A stretch of DNA of 14,439 nt from Ruminococcus sp. (GCA_003446315.1 DMBA01000181.1:6257-20695); one strand, 5' to 3'; counted from the first letter of the stretch, positions 1 through 8,067 are shown. Numbers and translations are program-made. Notes: generated by a model not told the origin, from the sequence alone.

Positions 1-1226
1 AGGCGCTCATAAACCAGCTCCCAGAGCTGCACATATGCATCCTGTCCGGCAGCGCCCCACCAATACCATCCGCCGCCTGCTTCATAAAGCGGCCGCCAGA
101 GCACCGGGATATGCATATTCCGGAGTCGGGTCAGGGATTGTGCTGTTTCGTCGATATCCTGCAAAAGCAGCAGGGCTTCTTCCGATAAAATGCCGCGTTC
201 ATATTCGGTCTGCGCCTGTTCCGGTGTCAGCAGCGCGACCTTTTTCGGGTCTTTATGCCGCAGCGCATTGTGCAGATCAAAATCGGTATCATCTGCATAA
301 ACGGAGTCTGAACCGGGGGCATTCCAATGCCACATCAGCCCGACAATGCCGTTTGTATAGATGCTCCAGTCGATCGCATCATCAGTTTGCTGCCGGTCAT
401 CGGATGTGCCCAGCATGCTGAACCGGATCGCCGGAAGCTGCCCTGTGATCTGATAGATCAGGTTCAGCTCCTGATTTCCGGCATCGGCACAATATTGACC
501 GGTGAGGATCTGTTTGCCCCAGTGCTGACACAAAAACGAATAGAGCTTCTGCGTTTCCGGCGAAGCCTGCGGATTGCACGGGGTCGGGTCAAGTGTATAG
601 TTGAAATCATGCAGAGAAGTATCATCGCTGATCTCGATATAGTCAATATCCAGTGCACCCGATGTGCATTGCAGATGCAGCGTTTGTGCGCCGTCATCCA
701 GAAAAATGCCGTAGCAGGTGATGCGGGTAAAATCATTGACATCCAGCGTAAAATCGGTGCACGCGGTATCTCCGGCGGATAACACCGCTTCTGCCGGCTG
801 CGGTGCAGCAGCACAAATTGTGATCTTATAATGCTGTGCCGCATGGATTTGCAGCGGAATATCCAGTGTCTGCATATTTTGCAGCGTTCCGATATAACCG
901 GCATCCGAATAACCGGCGCGTGCGGTCTGTATGCTGACCTGATCGGGCAGTTTGCAGCTCTCCGCTTCGATTTTTTCAAAGATCGGTTTTTGGCGGATCT
1001 CCGGGAGCGTCACTGCACGTTCTTCCGGAATCACTTCATCGGGAGCCAGTGCATTGCGGTCGGATGCCGTTCCTGCAAGAAAACTATAATTGCCGTAAGG
1101 ATTCTGCTCCGGCGCAGGATTCTGTATGCCGGATGGGAAAAACAGGAAGCCGCATGCTGTTGCTGTTACAGATGCAGCCATGATTGTCCAGCGTCTGAAT
1201 CCGCTGAAACGGGAACGATGATTCAT
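1..1226 (-). CDS. Exported CBM35 plus GH26 glycoside hydrolase (beta-mannanase type), C-terminus cut by window edge
   Basis: The frame is open from ATG 1226 to the window edge, giving 408 residues without the C-terminus. Residues 1-33 have basic residues then a hydrophobic stretch, so it is a signal peptide or N-terminal anchor. Residues about 83-200 (FEKIEAES start, DIDYIEIS end) look like a CBM35-type carbohydrate-binding domain. From about 225 it matches GH26: GKQILTGQY (237-245), GIVGLMWHWN (293-302) and RPLYEAGGGWYWWG (378-391). E382 should be the general acid/base; the nucleophile Glu lies beyond the edge. GH26 enzymes are mostly endo-beta-1,4-mannanases acting outside the cell. Tyr381 stands where many members have His. 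The start overlaps the upstream GH95 stop in an ATGA (1223-1226) and no Shine-Dalgarno is visible before it, so translation is probably coupled. Family call is firm; exact substrate (mannan, glucomannan, other) is inferred. Confidence 0.88.
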   Translation of the reverse strand, partial: MNHRSRFSGFRRWTIMAASVTATACGFLFFPSGIQNPAPEQNPYGNYSFLAGTASDRNALAPDEVIPEERAVTLPEIRQKPIFEKIEAESCKLPDQVSIQTARAGYSDAGYIGTLQNMQTLDIPLQIHAAQHYKITICAAAPQPAEAVLSAGDTACTDFTLDVNDFTRITCYGIFLDDGAQTLHLQCTSGALDIDYIEISDDTSLHDFNYTLDPTPCNPQASPETQKLYSFLCQHWGKQILTGQYCADAGNQELNLIYQITGQLPAIRFSMLGTSDDRQQTDDAIDWSIYTNGIVGLMWHWNAPGSDSVYADDTDFDLHNALRHKDPKKVALLTPEQAQTEYERGILSEEALLLLQDIDETAQSLTRLRNMHIPVLWRPLYEAGGGWYWWGAAGQDAYVQLWELVYER

Positions 1227-3532
1227 TCGGCTGTCAGACAGTAAATACCGTCCGGGACAGTTTCAAAGCAGATGAAACCGTCCGCCTCCTTTCTGGATTC
1301 GTGTTCTTTTTCATTATGCCGGATGCGCAGCGGGACGGTCAGTTCGATCCGGCATGTGCCGCCGGATCTTGCGTGAATACGAGCAGAACAGAGTCTGCCG
1401 TTTTCCCATCTGGCATCCGCTTCAAATCCGCCGTATGTGCACAGACCGGTAAACGATCCGTTTTTCCATTCAGGCGGAAGTGCCGGCAGAAATGTGATGC
1501 CGTCTGCATCGGATTGCAGCAGCATCTCCGAAATGGCTGCGGCTGCACCAAAATTGCCGTCGATCTGGAACGGCGGGTGCAGACAGAACAGATTCGGACA
1601 GGTGGCATGCCGGAACATGCGGCAAAGCATTTTGTATGCAGATGCGCCGTCATGCAGCCGTGCATAAAGGTTGATGAGCCATGCACAGCTCCAGCCGGTA
1701 TGTCCGCCGCCGTTTGTCAGCCGCCGCTGTAATGTGCGGGCTGCTGCTTCTGCGAGTGCCGGCGTTTTGCGCGGGGAGATCTGATGGGCTGGATGCAATG
1801 CAAAAAGCTGGGAAATATGCCGGTGTCCCGGTTCGGTTTCCTCGTGCCCGAATACCCATTCCATGATCTGCCCGTATTTGCCGGTCTGCGGTTGGGGCAG
1901 CAGGGGAAGCTGCTGTTCCAGAACGGTTGCAAGCGGGTCATGCAGGGAGAGCAGGCGATTTGCTTCCAGCACATCCTGATAAAGTGCGGTAATGATCTGG
2001 CTGTCCATTGCAGCCCCTTCGCAGAGACTGCCGGTCTGTCCGTTTGGCAGCCGGTATGTATTTTCCGGCGAGACACTTGGTGAAACCAGCAATCTGCCGG
2101 CAGGGTCAGTAATCAGAAAATCTGTGAAAAACAGCGCTGCATCATGCAGGATCTCATAGCATTCACGCAGAAATGCAAGATCTTGCGTGAAGCGGTAATG
2201 CTCCATGATGTGCAGGGAGAGCCATGCGCCGCCCATCGGCCAGAGCGTGGCAGGCATCCAGAGATCCTGCGGGGCAGTGTCGCCCCAGAGGTCTGTATTG
2301 TGATGGCAGCAAAACCCGCGGCAGCCATACATCTCCCGTGCTGTTTGTTTGCCGTTTTCATGGATTTTATGCAGCAGATCAAACAGCGGCATCTGGCATT
2401 CCGAGAGATTGCCGCAGCCTGCCAGCCAATAGTTCATTTCGGTATTGATATTGACCGTGAACCGGCAGCCCCACGCCGGCCACATTTTTTCATTCCAGAT
2501 GCCCTGCAAATTCAGCGGCAGCGAACCGGCTCTGCTGCCCGCGATCATCAGATATCTGCCGAATGCAAAATAGATCGGGATCAGGGCAGAGACTGCGGCT
2601 TCCTGCTGTTCTTTGCAGCATTGGAGCAGACGGTCAGTCGGGATGCGATCCGGGGATATTGCTGCGGTGTCATCGCTGTCTGCGGAAACGGTTACCGCGA
2701 CATTGCGCCAAAGTGCAGCATAATCCTGCAAATGTGCTTGCAGCAATGCATCATAGCCGGCTGCACAGGCATCGGCACAAAGCTGCGCTGCAATCGCACA
2801 AATATCCTGCTGCGGGTGATAATAACCGGTCTGCATGCAGCAAACCAGTGTTACATCGGTCGTTTGCCGGACAGAAAGCGCATTGCCGAATGAGCTGACC
2901 GATCCGTTCCGGGAAGCTGCACGCAAGACCGTACAAAAAGCAATCCCGTTTGTGCCGCCGGCGCAGCCTGCAAATACCAGTTTTTTGCCGTCAGCATCCT
3001 GTTCGATGCAGCAGCGGTCAAAGTCGTCATCCCGCCCGTCCATTTCGGCGGAGACAGAAAACGGCTGGCTTGCTGTCATGCGGATGACGATGCATTGCGC
3101 CGGATACGAAGCAAAGATCTCCCGCTTGAAACAAGCATCGCCGATGCGGAATGATACGGTATAAAGTGCATGTTCGAGATCCAGACTGCGGCGGTAATCC
3201 GAGACGGTGCCCGCCGGCAGATCTGTTTTCAGGGAGAGATCGCCCATTGGCTGATAATGCCGCATATTGGGCGGGCAGCCTTGCAGAAAGCGGAATGCTT
3301 CCTGTTCCGCTTTAGCGATCTGACCGTTTCGCAGCAATTGCCGCACATGCGGGAGATGGGCTTTGGCATCGGGATTGATGCGGCTGCGTGCACCGCCTGA
3401 CCAGAGGGAATCCTCATTCAGACGAAGCAATTCACATTCCGGTTTGCCATAAAGCATGGCACCGAATCTGCCGGCACCGATCGGCAGCGCTTCTTCAAAC
3501 TGTTCTGCCGGGTGCTGAAACCATAGCTGCAT
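1223..3532 (-). CDS. GH95 family glycoside hydrolase (alpha-L-fucosidase / alpha-L-galactosidase type)
   Basis: This 769-residue protein has the GH95 plan: an N-terminal beta-sandwich (about 1-270), a helical linker and an (alpha/alpha)6 barrel (about 310-690), then a C-terminal beta domain. Catalytic motifs match the characterised Bifidobacterium 1,2-alpha-L-fucosidase AfcA: NINTEMNYW (N361, N363), SPSVSPEN (general acid E490) and QIDGNFG (D658). No signal peptide is present, so it should work in the cytoplasm on imported oligosaccharides, removing terminal alpha-L-fucose or, in some family members, alpha-L-galactose. ATG 3532 has AAGGAG five bases upstream. It starts 16 bases after the S41 protease stop and its TGA overlaps the GH26 ATG, so it is co-transcribed with both neighbours. 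It is unusually rich in Cys for a cytoplasmic hydrolase. Family is very sure; sugar specificity is not resolvable by eye. Confidence 0.93.
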   Translation of the reverse strand: MQLWFQHPAEQFEEALPIGAGRFGAMLYGKPECELLRLNEDSLWSGGARSRINPDAKAHLPHVRQLLRNGQIAKAEQEAFRFLQGCPPNMRHYQPMGDLSLKTDLPAGTVSDYRRSLDLEHALYTVSFRIGDACFKREIFASYPAQCIVIRMTASQPFSVSAEMDGRDDDFDRCCIEQDADGKKLVFAGCAGGTNGIAFCTVLRAASRNGSVSSFGNALSVRQTTDVTLVCCMQTGYYHPQQDICAIAAQLCADACAAGYDALLQAHLQDYAALWRNVAVTVSADSDDTAAISPDRIPTDRLLQCCKEQQEAAVSALIPIYFAFGRYLMIAGSRAGSLPLNLQGIWNEKMWPAWGCRFTVNINTEMNYWLAGCGNLSECQMPLFDLLHKIHENGKQTAREMYGCRGFCCHHNTDLWGDTAPQDLWMPATLWPMGGAWLSLHIMEHYRFTQDLAFLRECYEILHDAALFFTDFLITDPAGRLLVSPSVSPENTYRLPNGQTGSLCEGAAMDSQIITALYQDVLEANRLLSLHDPLATVLEQQLPLLPQPQTGKYGQIMEWVFGHEETEPGHRHISQLFALHPAHQISPRKTPALAEAAARTLQRRLTNGGGHTGWSCAWLINLYARLHDGASAYKMLCRMFRHATCPNLFCLHPPFQIDGNFGAAAAISEMLLQSDADGITFLPALPPEWKNGSFTGLCTYGGFEADARWENGRLCSARIHARSGGTCRIELTVPLRIRHNEKEHESRKEADGFICFETVPDGIYCLTAE

Positions 3533-3548
3533 AGCGGCTCCTTTCGGT

Positions 3549-4736
3549 TCAGGCAGCAGGATCTGTTTTCATGCGTGCCTTGAGTGCATCAACGGCATCT
3601 GCGATCTGATTATCTTCTTCCTGTTCGGGATCATAAACGGAGAGCACATCCGGCTCCAGTCCCACGCCGTGATAGCAGGGGGTCACGCCTGTTTCGATGG
3701 TGGAAGTGGTGATGGTCAGACCGCCGCTGGACAGTGCAAAGGTGGTCTGCATGATGCCTTTGCCGTAAGATTTTTCACCGACCAGAATGGCATCTGCATA
3801 ATCCCGCAGGACGCATGCAAACAGCTCCGAGGAGCTTGCGCTGTTCTGGTTCATCAGCACGGCATAGGGCATTTCTGTGCAGTTCGCATCAGAGGTGAGA
3901 ATGGGCTGTTTTTCGCCGTTCCGGTTGACTGCGAAGGCAAGTTCGCCTTCCGGCAGCAGCGGATCGACCATTTTTTCCAGTGCCGATACAACGCCGCCGC
4001 CGTTATCACGCACATCAAACAGGAATGCTTTTGCGCCCTGTTTGAGCAGATCCTGCCGGGCGGTTTCAAACTGTGCCGGCGATACATTCCGGAATTTGGA
4101 GATGCGGATATAGCCGATCTTATCCGGCAGCATCTCACTGATAACGGTGACCTCATCGAGTTTCATGCGCATCAGCGAGAGTTTTTGCTCTTTACCGGTA
4201 TCATGTTTTTTGATGCGCACCTGCACGGAAGTTCCGGCTTCTCCGTTGATGAGCGAGATCGCTTCCTGATAGCTTTCTTTTGCAGATACGCCTTCCACTT
4301 CCAGCAGAATATCTTCTTCTGCGATGCCGGCTTTTTCGGCAGAACCGCCTTCTGTCACGCCCACAATGATGACATTGCCTTCTTCATCCGGTCGCACAGA
4401 GATCCCGATGCCGGTATAAACGCCGGCATTGTTATCCTCATAGGCAGAAAGCTCTCTGTCGCTGCGATAAACGCTGTATTTATCGCCGAGCCCCGCAACA
4501 TATCCGGAGAGCATGCCGTCCAGCACATCTTCTTCCGGCACATCCTGATAAAAAGCCTCGCGTACTTTCGCATCGAGTTCATCGAGCCGCTGATACTTTT
4601 CCGCAAGGCGGTCAACCTCTGTGACGGTCTGATTGAACTGCTTCCGGCTCATGGAAAGCGTGATGACAAATGTTGCAGCAGCCGTCAGTGCCATCAGGCT
4701 GACGACCGTTCCCAGGCTGATTTTCTTCTTTTGCAT
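3549..4736 (-). CDS. S41 family carboxy-terminal processing protease (CtpA/CtpB-like)
   Basis: A 395-residue serine protease with an N-terminal signal anchor (residues 1-28: MQKKK then a hydrophobic stretch), so the body lies outside the membrane. A PDZ domain spans about 102-180 (YTGIGISV, then GGSAEKAGI). The S41 domain shows FDVRDNGGG (240-248), NSASSSE with nucleophile S301, and GEKSYGKG with general base K326; the 25-residue Ser-Lys spacing equals that of known CTP enzymes. The family cleaves C-terminal regions of exported or membrane proteins. I chose ATG 4736 over an upstream in-frame TTG at 4799 because the former begins directly with a normal signal anchor; an AAAGGA lies 13 bases upstream, rather far. 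It follows the M23 gene by 95 bases and precedes GH95 by 16. In this context a role in processing wall hydrolases is an inference. Confidence 0.93.
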   Translation of the reverse strand: MQKKKISLGTVVSLMALTAAATFVITLSMSRKQFNQTVTEVDRLAEKYQRLDELDAKVREAFYQDVPEEDVLDGMLSGYVAGLGDKYSVYRSDRELSAYEDNNAGVYTGIGISVRPDEEGNVIIVGVTEGGSAEKAGIAEEDILLEVEGVSAKESYQEAISLINGEAGTSVQVRIKKHDTGKEQKLSLMRMKLDEVTVISEMLPDKIGYIRISKFRNVSPAQFETARQDLLKQGAKAFLFDVRDNGGGVVSALEKMVDPLLPEGELAFAVNRNGEKQPILTSDANCTEMPYAVLMNQNSASSSELFACVLRDYADAILVGEKSYGKGIMQTTFALSSGGLTITTSTIETGVTPCYHGVGLEPDVLSVYDPEQEEDNQIADAVDALKARMKTDPAA

Positions 4737-4765
4737 AGGACAACGGCATTCCTTTCTTTGTTCAG

Positions 4766-4822
4766 AAAAAACAGGGGGAGAGAAACACGGAAACGGCAAG
4801 AAGCGGATTGCTCCCTGCCGTT
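4766..4822 (-). terminator. Hairpin plus T-run between the M23 and S41 genes, possible weak terminator or attenuator
   Basis: Read on the minus strand, just after the M23 stop, AACGGCA pairs with TGCCGTT (arms 4816-4822 and 4792-4798, 17-base loop). About 20 bases later there is a run of six T (4766-4771) preceded by CCCCCTG, which can alternatively pair with CAGGG inside the first hairpin. The T-run is not directly after the best stem, so this is at most a weak terminator, or an alternative-structure attenuator lowering expression of the genes downstream. Confidence 0.25.
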
Positions 4823-4831
4823 CGTTGTGAT

Positions 4832-6430
4832 TCAGTAGAGGTAAGGCATCGGATCAACGAATGTACCGTCCACAATGACGCTGAAATGGAGATGCGGGCC
4901 GGTAGAATTACCGGTGGAACCGACATTTCCGATTTTTTCACCGACATTGATATGCTGTCCCTGTGAAACGCTGATCGCACTCAGATGCGCATACAGTGTG
5001 CAAAGACCGTTTCCGTGGTCGATCTGTACATAGTTGCCGTAACCGCCGTTATAGCCGTATTTTGCGGTGATAACGGTACCGGAAGCAGCAGCGCAGGCAT
5101 TTGCGCCGTTGATCGCACGGCTGTAGCTGATGATATCAATGCCCTTATGGATTCTGCCCCAGCGCGGGCCGAACGGGCTGGAAATATCATAATATCCGGG
5201 AGCCGGCCATGCAAGCTGTCCGCCTCTGTATTCCGCATTCGGAGCCGGTGCCGCAGTTGTAGCAGCGGTTGTTGCGGGAGCAGGGGGTGCAGTCGTCGGC
5301 GCAGGGGTTGTCGGGGCAGGGGTAGCCTGAGTCGTCGGTGCAGCGGTGGTCACGACCGGTGCTGCTGTTGTCACGACCGGAGCAGCGGTTGTCGGACGCG
5401 CCGTTGTAGCAGCGGGTCTTGCAGTCGTTGCTGCGGGTCTTGCTGTTGTGACAACGGGTCTTGCTGTTGTGACAACGGGTCTTGCGGTGGTCACGACAGG
5501 AGCCTGTGTGGTTCTGACAGTCGTTGTTGTTGTAGTTGTTGTCGTGGTGGTACGGCGGGCAGCTTCTTCGCGTGCACGTCTTTCCTGTTCTTCTCTGAGA
5601 CGCTGTGCTTCCTCAGCAGCCTTTCTTGCGGCTTCCAGGATCAATTCTTCTTCTTCTTCCTTCAGCGCCTGCAAATCGGATTCATTTGCAGCCAGCTCAC
5701 CCTGTTTTTCGCTCTGCTGATTGATGAGGAGCTGCTTTGCGAGGTCAGTATCTTTGACAACGTCATTCAGCTCGGTTCTGGATGCAGAGAACTCATCCAG
5801 CAGCACCTGCATTTCGGTCTGCTTGAGGTTCAGTGCCTGCAAGCTCGCAGTCAGATCCTGCTGATTGTTATTCAGTTCCTTGATCTCATCGCGCAGCGAG
5901 TCGATCATATCGTCATCGTGCTTGGAAATGCGCTTGATGAGGTCGATCTTTGCAAGGACATCATAGAAACTGGTTGCGCCGACAAGTGCAGAGAGCACGC
6001 TGTCATTGCCGTGGACATAGAGTGTCCGGATACGGGTCTTGAATGCTTCCAGACCGTCATCTACAGCGAGCTGCTGCTCGTCGATCTGGATCTGGAGTGC
6101 ATCAATTTCAAGCTGTTTCTGGTCAATATCCTGAAGGATGTTCTGAAGCTGGGTGTCGATCAGGAGCATTTTGCCGTTTATCAGATTGATTTCCTCGTTC
6201 AGTGTCTGCTCATAAGCGGCCTTCTTGTTGATGTCATCAGCAAGGGCGGCAAGCTCGATTTTCTTTTGGTCGATCTGTGCTTGTTTTTCTTTCTTTTCCG
6301 TTTCGATCTCAGCGAGTGTTTTTGCAGATGCGCTGATGCTTCTGTAGCTGTCATGATTCCATGCGAGTGTGCCGGCGGTGATGACAACAGCAGAAATCAT
6401 AGCGATCGCCTTTGTAATATGATTGTTCAT
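4832..6430 (-). CDS. EnvC-like coiled-coil M23 (LytM) peptidoglycan endopeptidase, probable FtsEX partner
   Basis: A 532-residue exported wall hydrolase. Residues 1-36 form a signal peptide (basic/hydrophobic, likely cut after ASA). Two long coiled coils follow (about 36-125 and 172-292), the second ending in an EEEEE then Arg/Glu/Ala-rich helix. Residues 294-398 are a low-complexity Thr/Ala/Pro/Val linker with 11 consecutive Thr and 7-residue TTARPVV-type repeats. The C-terminal M23 domain carries zinc ligands H428 and D432 (HKGID), H515, and catalytic H482 (YAHLS) and H513 (GPHLHF), so it should be active. In bacteria with FtsEX, coiled-coil hydrolases of the EnvC, CwlO or PcsB kind are regulated by FtsX; position 40 bases after ftsX makes this the natural partner (inference). 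ATG 6430 has AAAGGA nine bases upstream. Cleavage of peptide cross-links at the septum is the likely job. Confidence 0.92.
   Translation of the reverse strand: MNNHITKAIAMISAVVITAGTLAWNHDSYRSISASAKTLAEIETEKKEKQAQIDQKKIELAALADDINKKAAYEQTLNEEINLINGKMLLIDTQLQNILQDIDQKQLEIDALQIQIDEQQLAVDDGLEAFKTRIRTLYVHGNDSVLSALVGATSFYDVLAKIDLIKRISKHDDDMIDSLRDEIKELNNNQQDLTASLQALNLKQTEMQVLLDEFSASRTELNDVVKDTDLAKQLLINQQSEKQGELAANESDLQALKEEEEELILEAARKAAEEAQRLREEQERRAREEAARRTTTTTTTTTTTVRTTQAPVVTTARPVVTTARPVVTTARPAATTARPAATTARPTTAAPVVTTAAPVVTTAAPTTQATPAPTTPAPTTAPPAPATTAATTAAPAPNAEYRGGQLAWPAPGYYDISSPFGPRWGRIHKGIDIISYSRAINGANACAAASGTVITAKYGYNGGYGNYVQIDHGNGLCTLYAHLSAISVSQGQHINVGEKIGNVGSTGNSTGPHLHFSVIVDGTFVDPMPYLY
5237..5551 (-). 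repeat. Low-complexity repeat encoding the Thr-rich linker of the M23 protein
   Basis: It encodes linker residues 294-398. First come 11 Thr codons using a mix of ACN triplets, then five consecutive 21-base units encoding TTARPVV, TTARPVV, TTARPAA, TTARPAA and TTARPTT, then two TTAAPVV units and irregular Ala/Pro/Thr. Two neighbouring units (around 5445-5485) are nearly identical in DNA as well, which suggests recent duplication or slippage. Such linkers are common between domains of exported wall or cellulosomal proteins and may be O-glycosylated. Confidence 0.85.
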
Positions 6431-6470
6431 GATACATCATCCTTTACACATAACATGTTTTTGCTGCTTT

Positions 6471-7388
6471 TTACATATTTGCAGCGCGGTATTTGAGGTG
6501 AACACGGGTTGAAAGGACACTTCCGAATGCGCCGATCAGCGAACCGGCGATGACATAAGAAAGCATCACAATAATAGAGATTTTGCTGTATGGGATTACA
6601 TTGCCGAGTCCGATCGTGCTGAGCACATCGAAGCGGCTGAGCAGATTCACAAGGCTGTCATAAGAGAACCATGTCAGAAGGGTTGCAAAAACGCCTGCCA
6701 TAAATCCGTTGATCATACCCTCAATGAAGAACGGGAAGCGAATGAATGCTTTTGTTGCGCCGACGCTCTGCATAATGCTGATCTCGCGGCGGCGGGAGAA
6801 CACGCTTGCGCGGGTGGTATTGGAGATAATCACCATAGAAACGATGAGCATTGCAACGATGATCGCAGATGCAACGATCGTGACAACACGGCGCGTTTCG
6901 GTGAGCAATTCGATGAAGGAATCCGGCGAACTGACGTATTCCACATCCGGGATCTGTTCGGTTGCACGGAGTGTTTCGTCCATGCGGGAGATATCGCTGA
7001 CGCGGATCCGGTAGGCATCGGGCAGCGGATTGTCATTGCCGAGCGAATCAAACACTTCGGTATAATCGCTCATTTTATTTTTCAGATCATCAAATGCTTC
7101 TTCGCGGGTATAGAGGTCAACGGAGCCGATGTTATCCATTTTCTGGAGATATTCACCGATCTCGGAGACACGCTCCGGCGTTGTACCGTCGAGCAGATAA
7201 ACAATGACCTCATTTTTGTCTTCGATCCCGCCGATGATGGAATTGATGTTGATATAGAACAGAACGGAAATACCGACGAGCAGGAGACTGACGAGCAGCA
7301 CGCAGAACGATGCAAACGCCATAACGCGGTTTTTCCAGACATTGTCGAAGCCCTGTCCCACAAGATACCGAAAACTACTGAGCTTCAA
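6471..7388 (-). CDS. ftsX: Cell division protein FtsX (ABC transporter-like permease)
   Basis: With the chosen start it is 305 residues, normal for FtsX. It shows the four-helix layout: one helix near residues 21-47, an extracytoplasmic domain of about 120 residues (EVIVYLLDGTT through DSFIEL), then three helices near 168-190, 218-245 and 268-292. FtsX with FtsE forms a complex at the division site that transmits ATP-driven changes to an extracytoplasmic peptidoglycan hydrolase; the next gene encodes a matching EnvC-like M23 protein. Start: a perfect GGAGG (7397-7401) stands eight bases before a TTG at 7388, giving MKLSSFRYLVGQGF, the usual FtsX N-terminus. A TTG at 7403 in the same frame would contain that ribosome site inside the gene and lacks its own. 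It overlaps the end of ftsE by 14 bases. Confidence 0.94.
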   Translation of the reverse strand: MKLSSFRYLVGQGFDNVWKNRVMAFASFCVLLVSLLLVGISVLFYININSIIGGIEDKNEVIVYLLDGTTPERVSEIGEYLQKMDNIGSVDLYTREEAFDDLKNKMSDYTEVFDSLGNDNPLPDAYRIRVSDISRMDETLRATEQIPDVEYVSSPDSFIELLTETRRVVTIVASAIIVAMLIVSMVIISNTTRASVFSRRREISIMQSVGATKAFIRFPFFIEGMINGFMAGVFATLLTWFSYDSLVNLLSRFDVLSTIGLGNVIPYSKISIIVMLSYVIAGSLIGAFGSVLSTRVHLKYRAANM

Positions 7389-8067
7389 CTTCTGCGCCTC
7401 CAATCACTTCGTCAAACACGACTTCACCTTCACTGATATTGATAATTCTGCCGCCGAAATGGCGCACCATTTCATGTGCATGTGTGACCATCAGGATGGT
7501 CGTGCCGCAGGCATTGATGCCCTGCAGGAGCTCCACAAGCTCATAAGCAAGCTCCGGATCGACATTACCGGTCGGCTCATCGGCAATGAGGAGCGCCGGA
7601 TCGTTGACCAATGCACGGGCGAGTGCACATCTTTGCTGTTCGCCGCCGGAGAGTTCACTCGGATAGCAGTCCGCTTTATCCTGCAATCCGACGAGCGACA
7701 TCACATAAGGCACACGCTTCTGGATCTGCTTTTTCGGTGCGTCGATCACGCGGAGCACGAATGCGATATTCTCATAGACGGTCATGGTATCAATCAGGCG
7801 GTAATCCTGAAAGACGACCCCGATCGTTCTCCGGAATTCGGGCACCTTTCTTTTTTTCATTTTCGTCAGATCATAGCCATTGACATACACCTCGCCGCGA
7901 TTTGCATCGAGTTCTTTCAGCAGGAGCTTAATCAATGTGCTTTTTCCGGCACCGGAGCGCCCGATGACGAATGCAAATTCGCCGTCTTCGACTTTCAGAC
8001 TGACATCTGAGAGTGCTTCCACGCCGGTGCTTTCGTAGATGACGGAAACATTTTTCAGTTCAACCAC
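7375..8067 (-). CDS. ftsE: Cell division ATP-binding protein FtsE
   Basis: This is a 230-residue ABC ATPase with Walker A GRSGAGKST (36-44), Q-loop Q87 (VVFQDYRL), signature LSGGEQQR (139-146), Walker B LLIADEP (159-165) with D-loop, and switch histidine H196 (VTHAHE). FtsE sits on the inner face of the membrane with FtsX and drives activation of the cell-wall hydrolase at the septum. The short insert KMKKRKVPEFRR before VVFQDYRLI is typical of FtsE and separates it from LolD/MacB-type ATPases. The start is GTG 8067 with GGAGG (8075-8079) seven bases upstream. The last 14 bases overlap ftsX. It is the first gene of the ftsE-ftsX-M23-S41 run and has a structured leader. Confidence 0.96.
   Translation of the reverse strand: MVELKNVSVIYESTGVEALSDVSLKVEDGEFAFVIGRSGAGKSTLIKLLLKELDANRGEVYVNGYDLTKMKKRKVPEFRRTIGVVFQDYRLIDTMTVYENIAFVLRVIDAPKKQIQKRVPYVMSLVGLQDKADCYPSELSGGEQQRCALARALVNDPALLIADEPTGNVDPELAYELVELLQGINACGTTILMVTHAHEMVRHFGGRIINISEGEVVFDEVIGGAEVEAQ
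7397..7401 (-). promoter_or_regulatory. Shine-Dalgarno of ftsX inside ftsE, decides a TTG start
   Basis: GGAGG on the minus strand lies inside the last codons of ftsE, followed by an eight-base spacer and TTG at 7388. No in-frame ATG exists until residue 18 of the chosen reading (the M of NRVMAFASF), which is already in the first membrane helix region. Confidence 0.7.

Noticed and set aside
4737..4799. Longer S41 protein from TTG 4799
   Set aside because: The extra 21 residues would precede a normal signal anchor with Cys/Pro-rich sequence and the hairpin region; ATG 4736 begins directly with the anchor.
3669..4838. Plus-strand open frame of 389 codons opposite the S41 gene
   Set aside because: It is the antisense of a clear protease gene with catalytic motifs; the long frame comes from GC and codon bias on the other strand.
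4985..6496. Plus-strand open frame of 503 codons opposite the M23 gene
   Set aside because: Its Cys/Arg/Ser-rich composition mirrors the Thr-rich repeats on the true strand; the M23 frame has signal peptide and zinc ligands.
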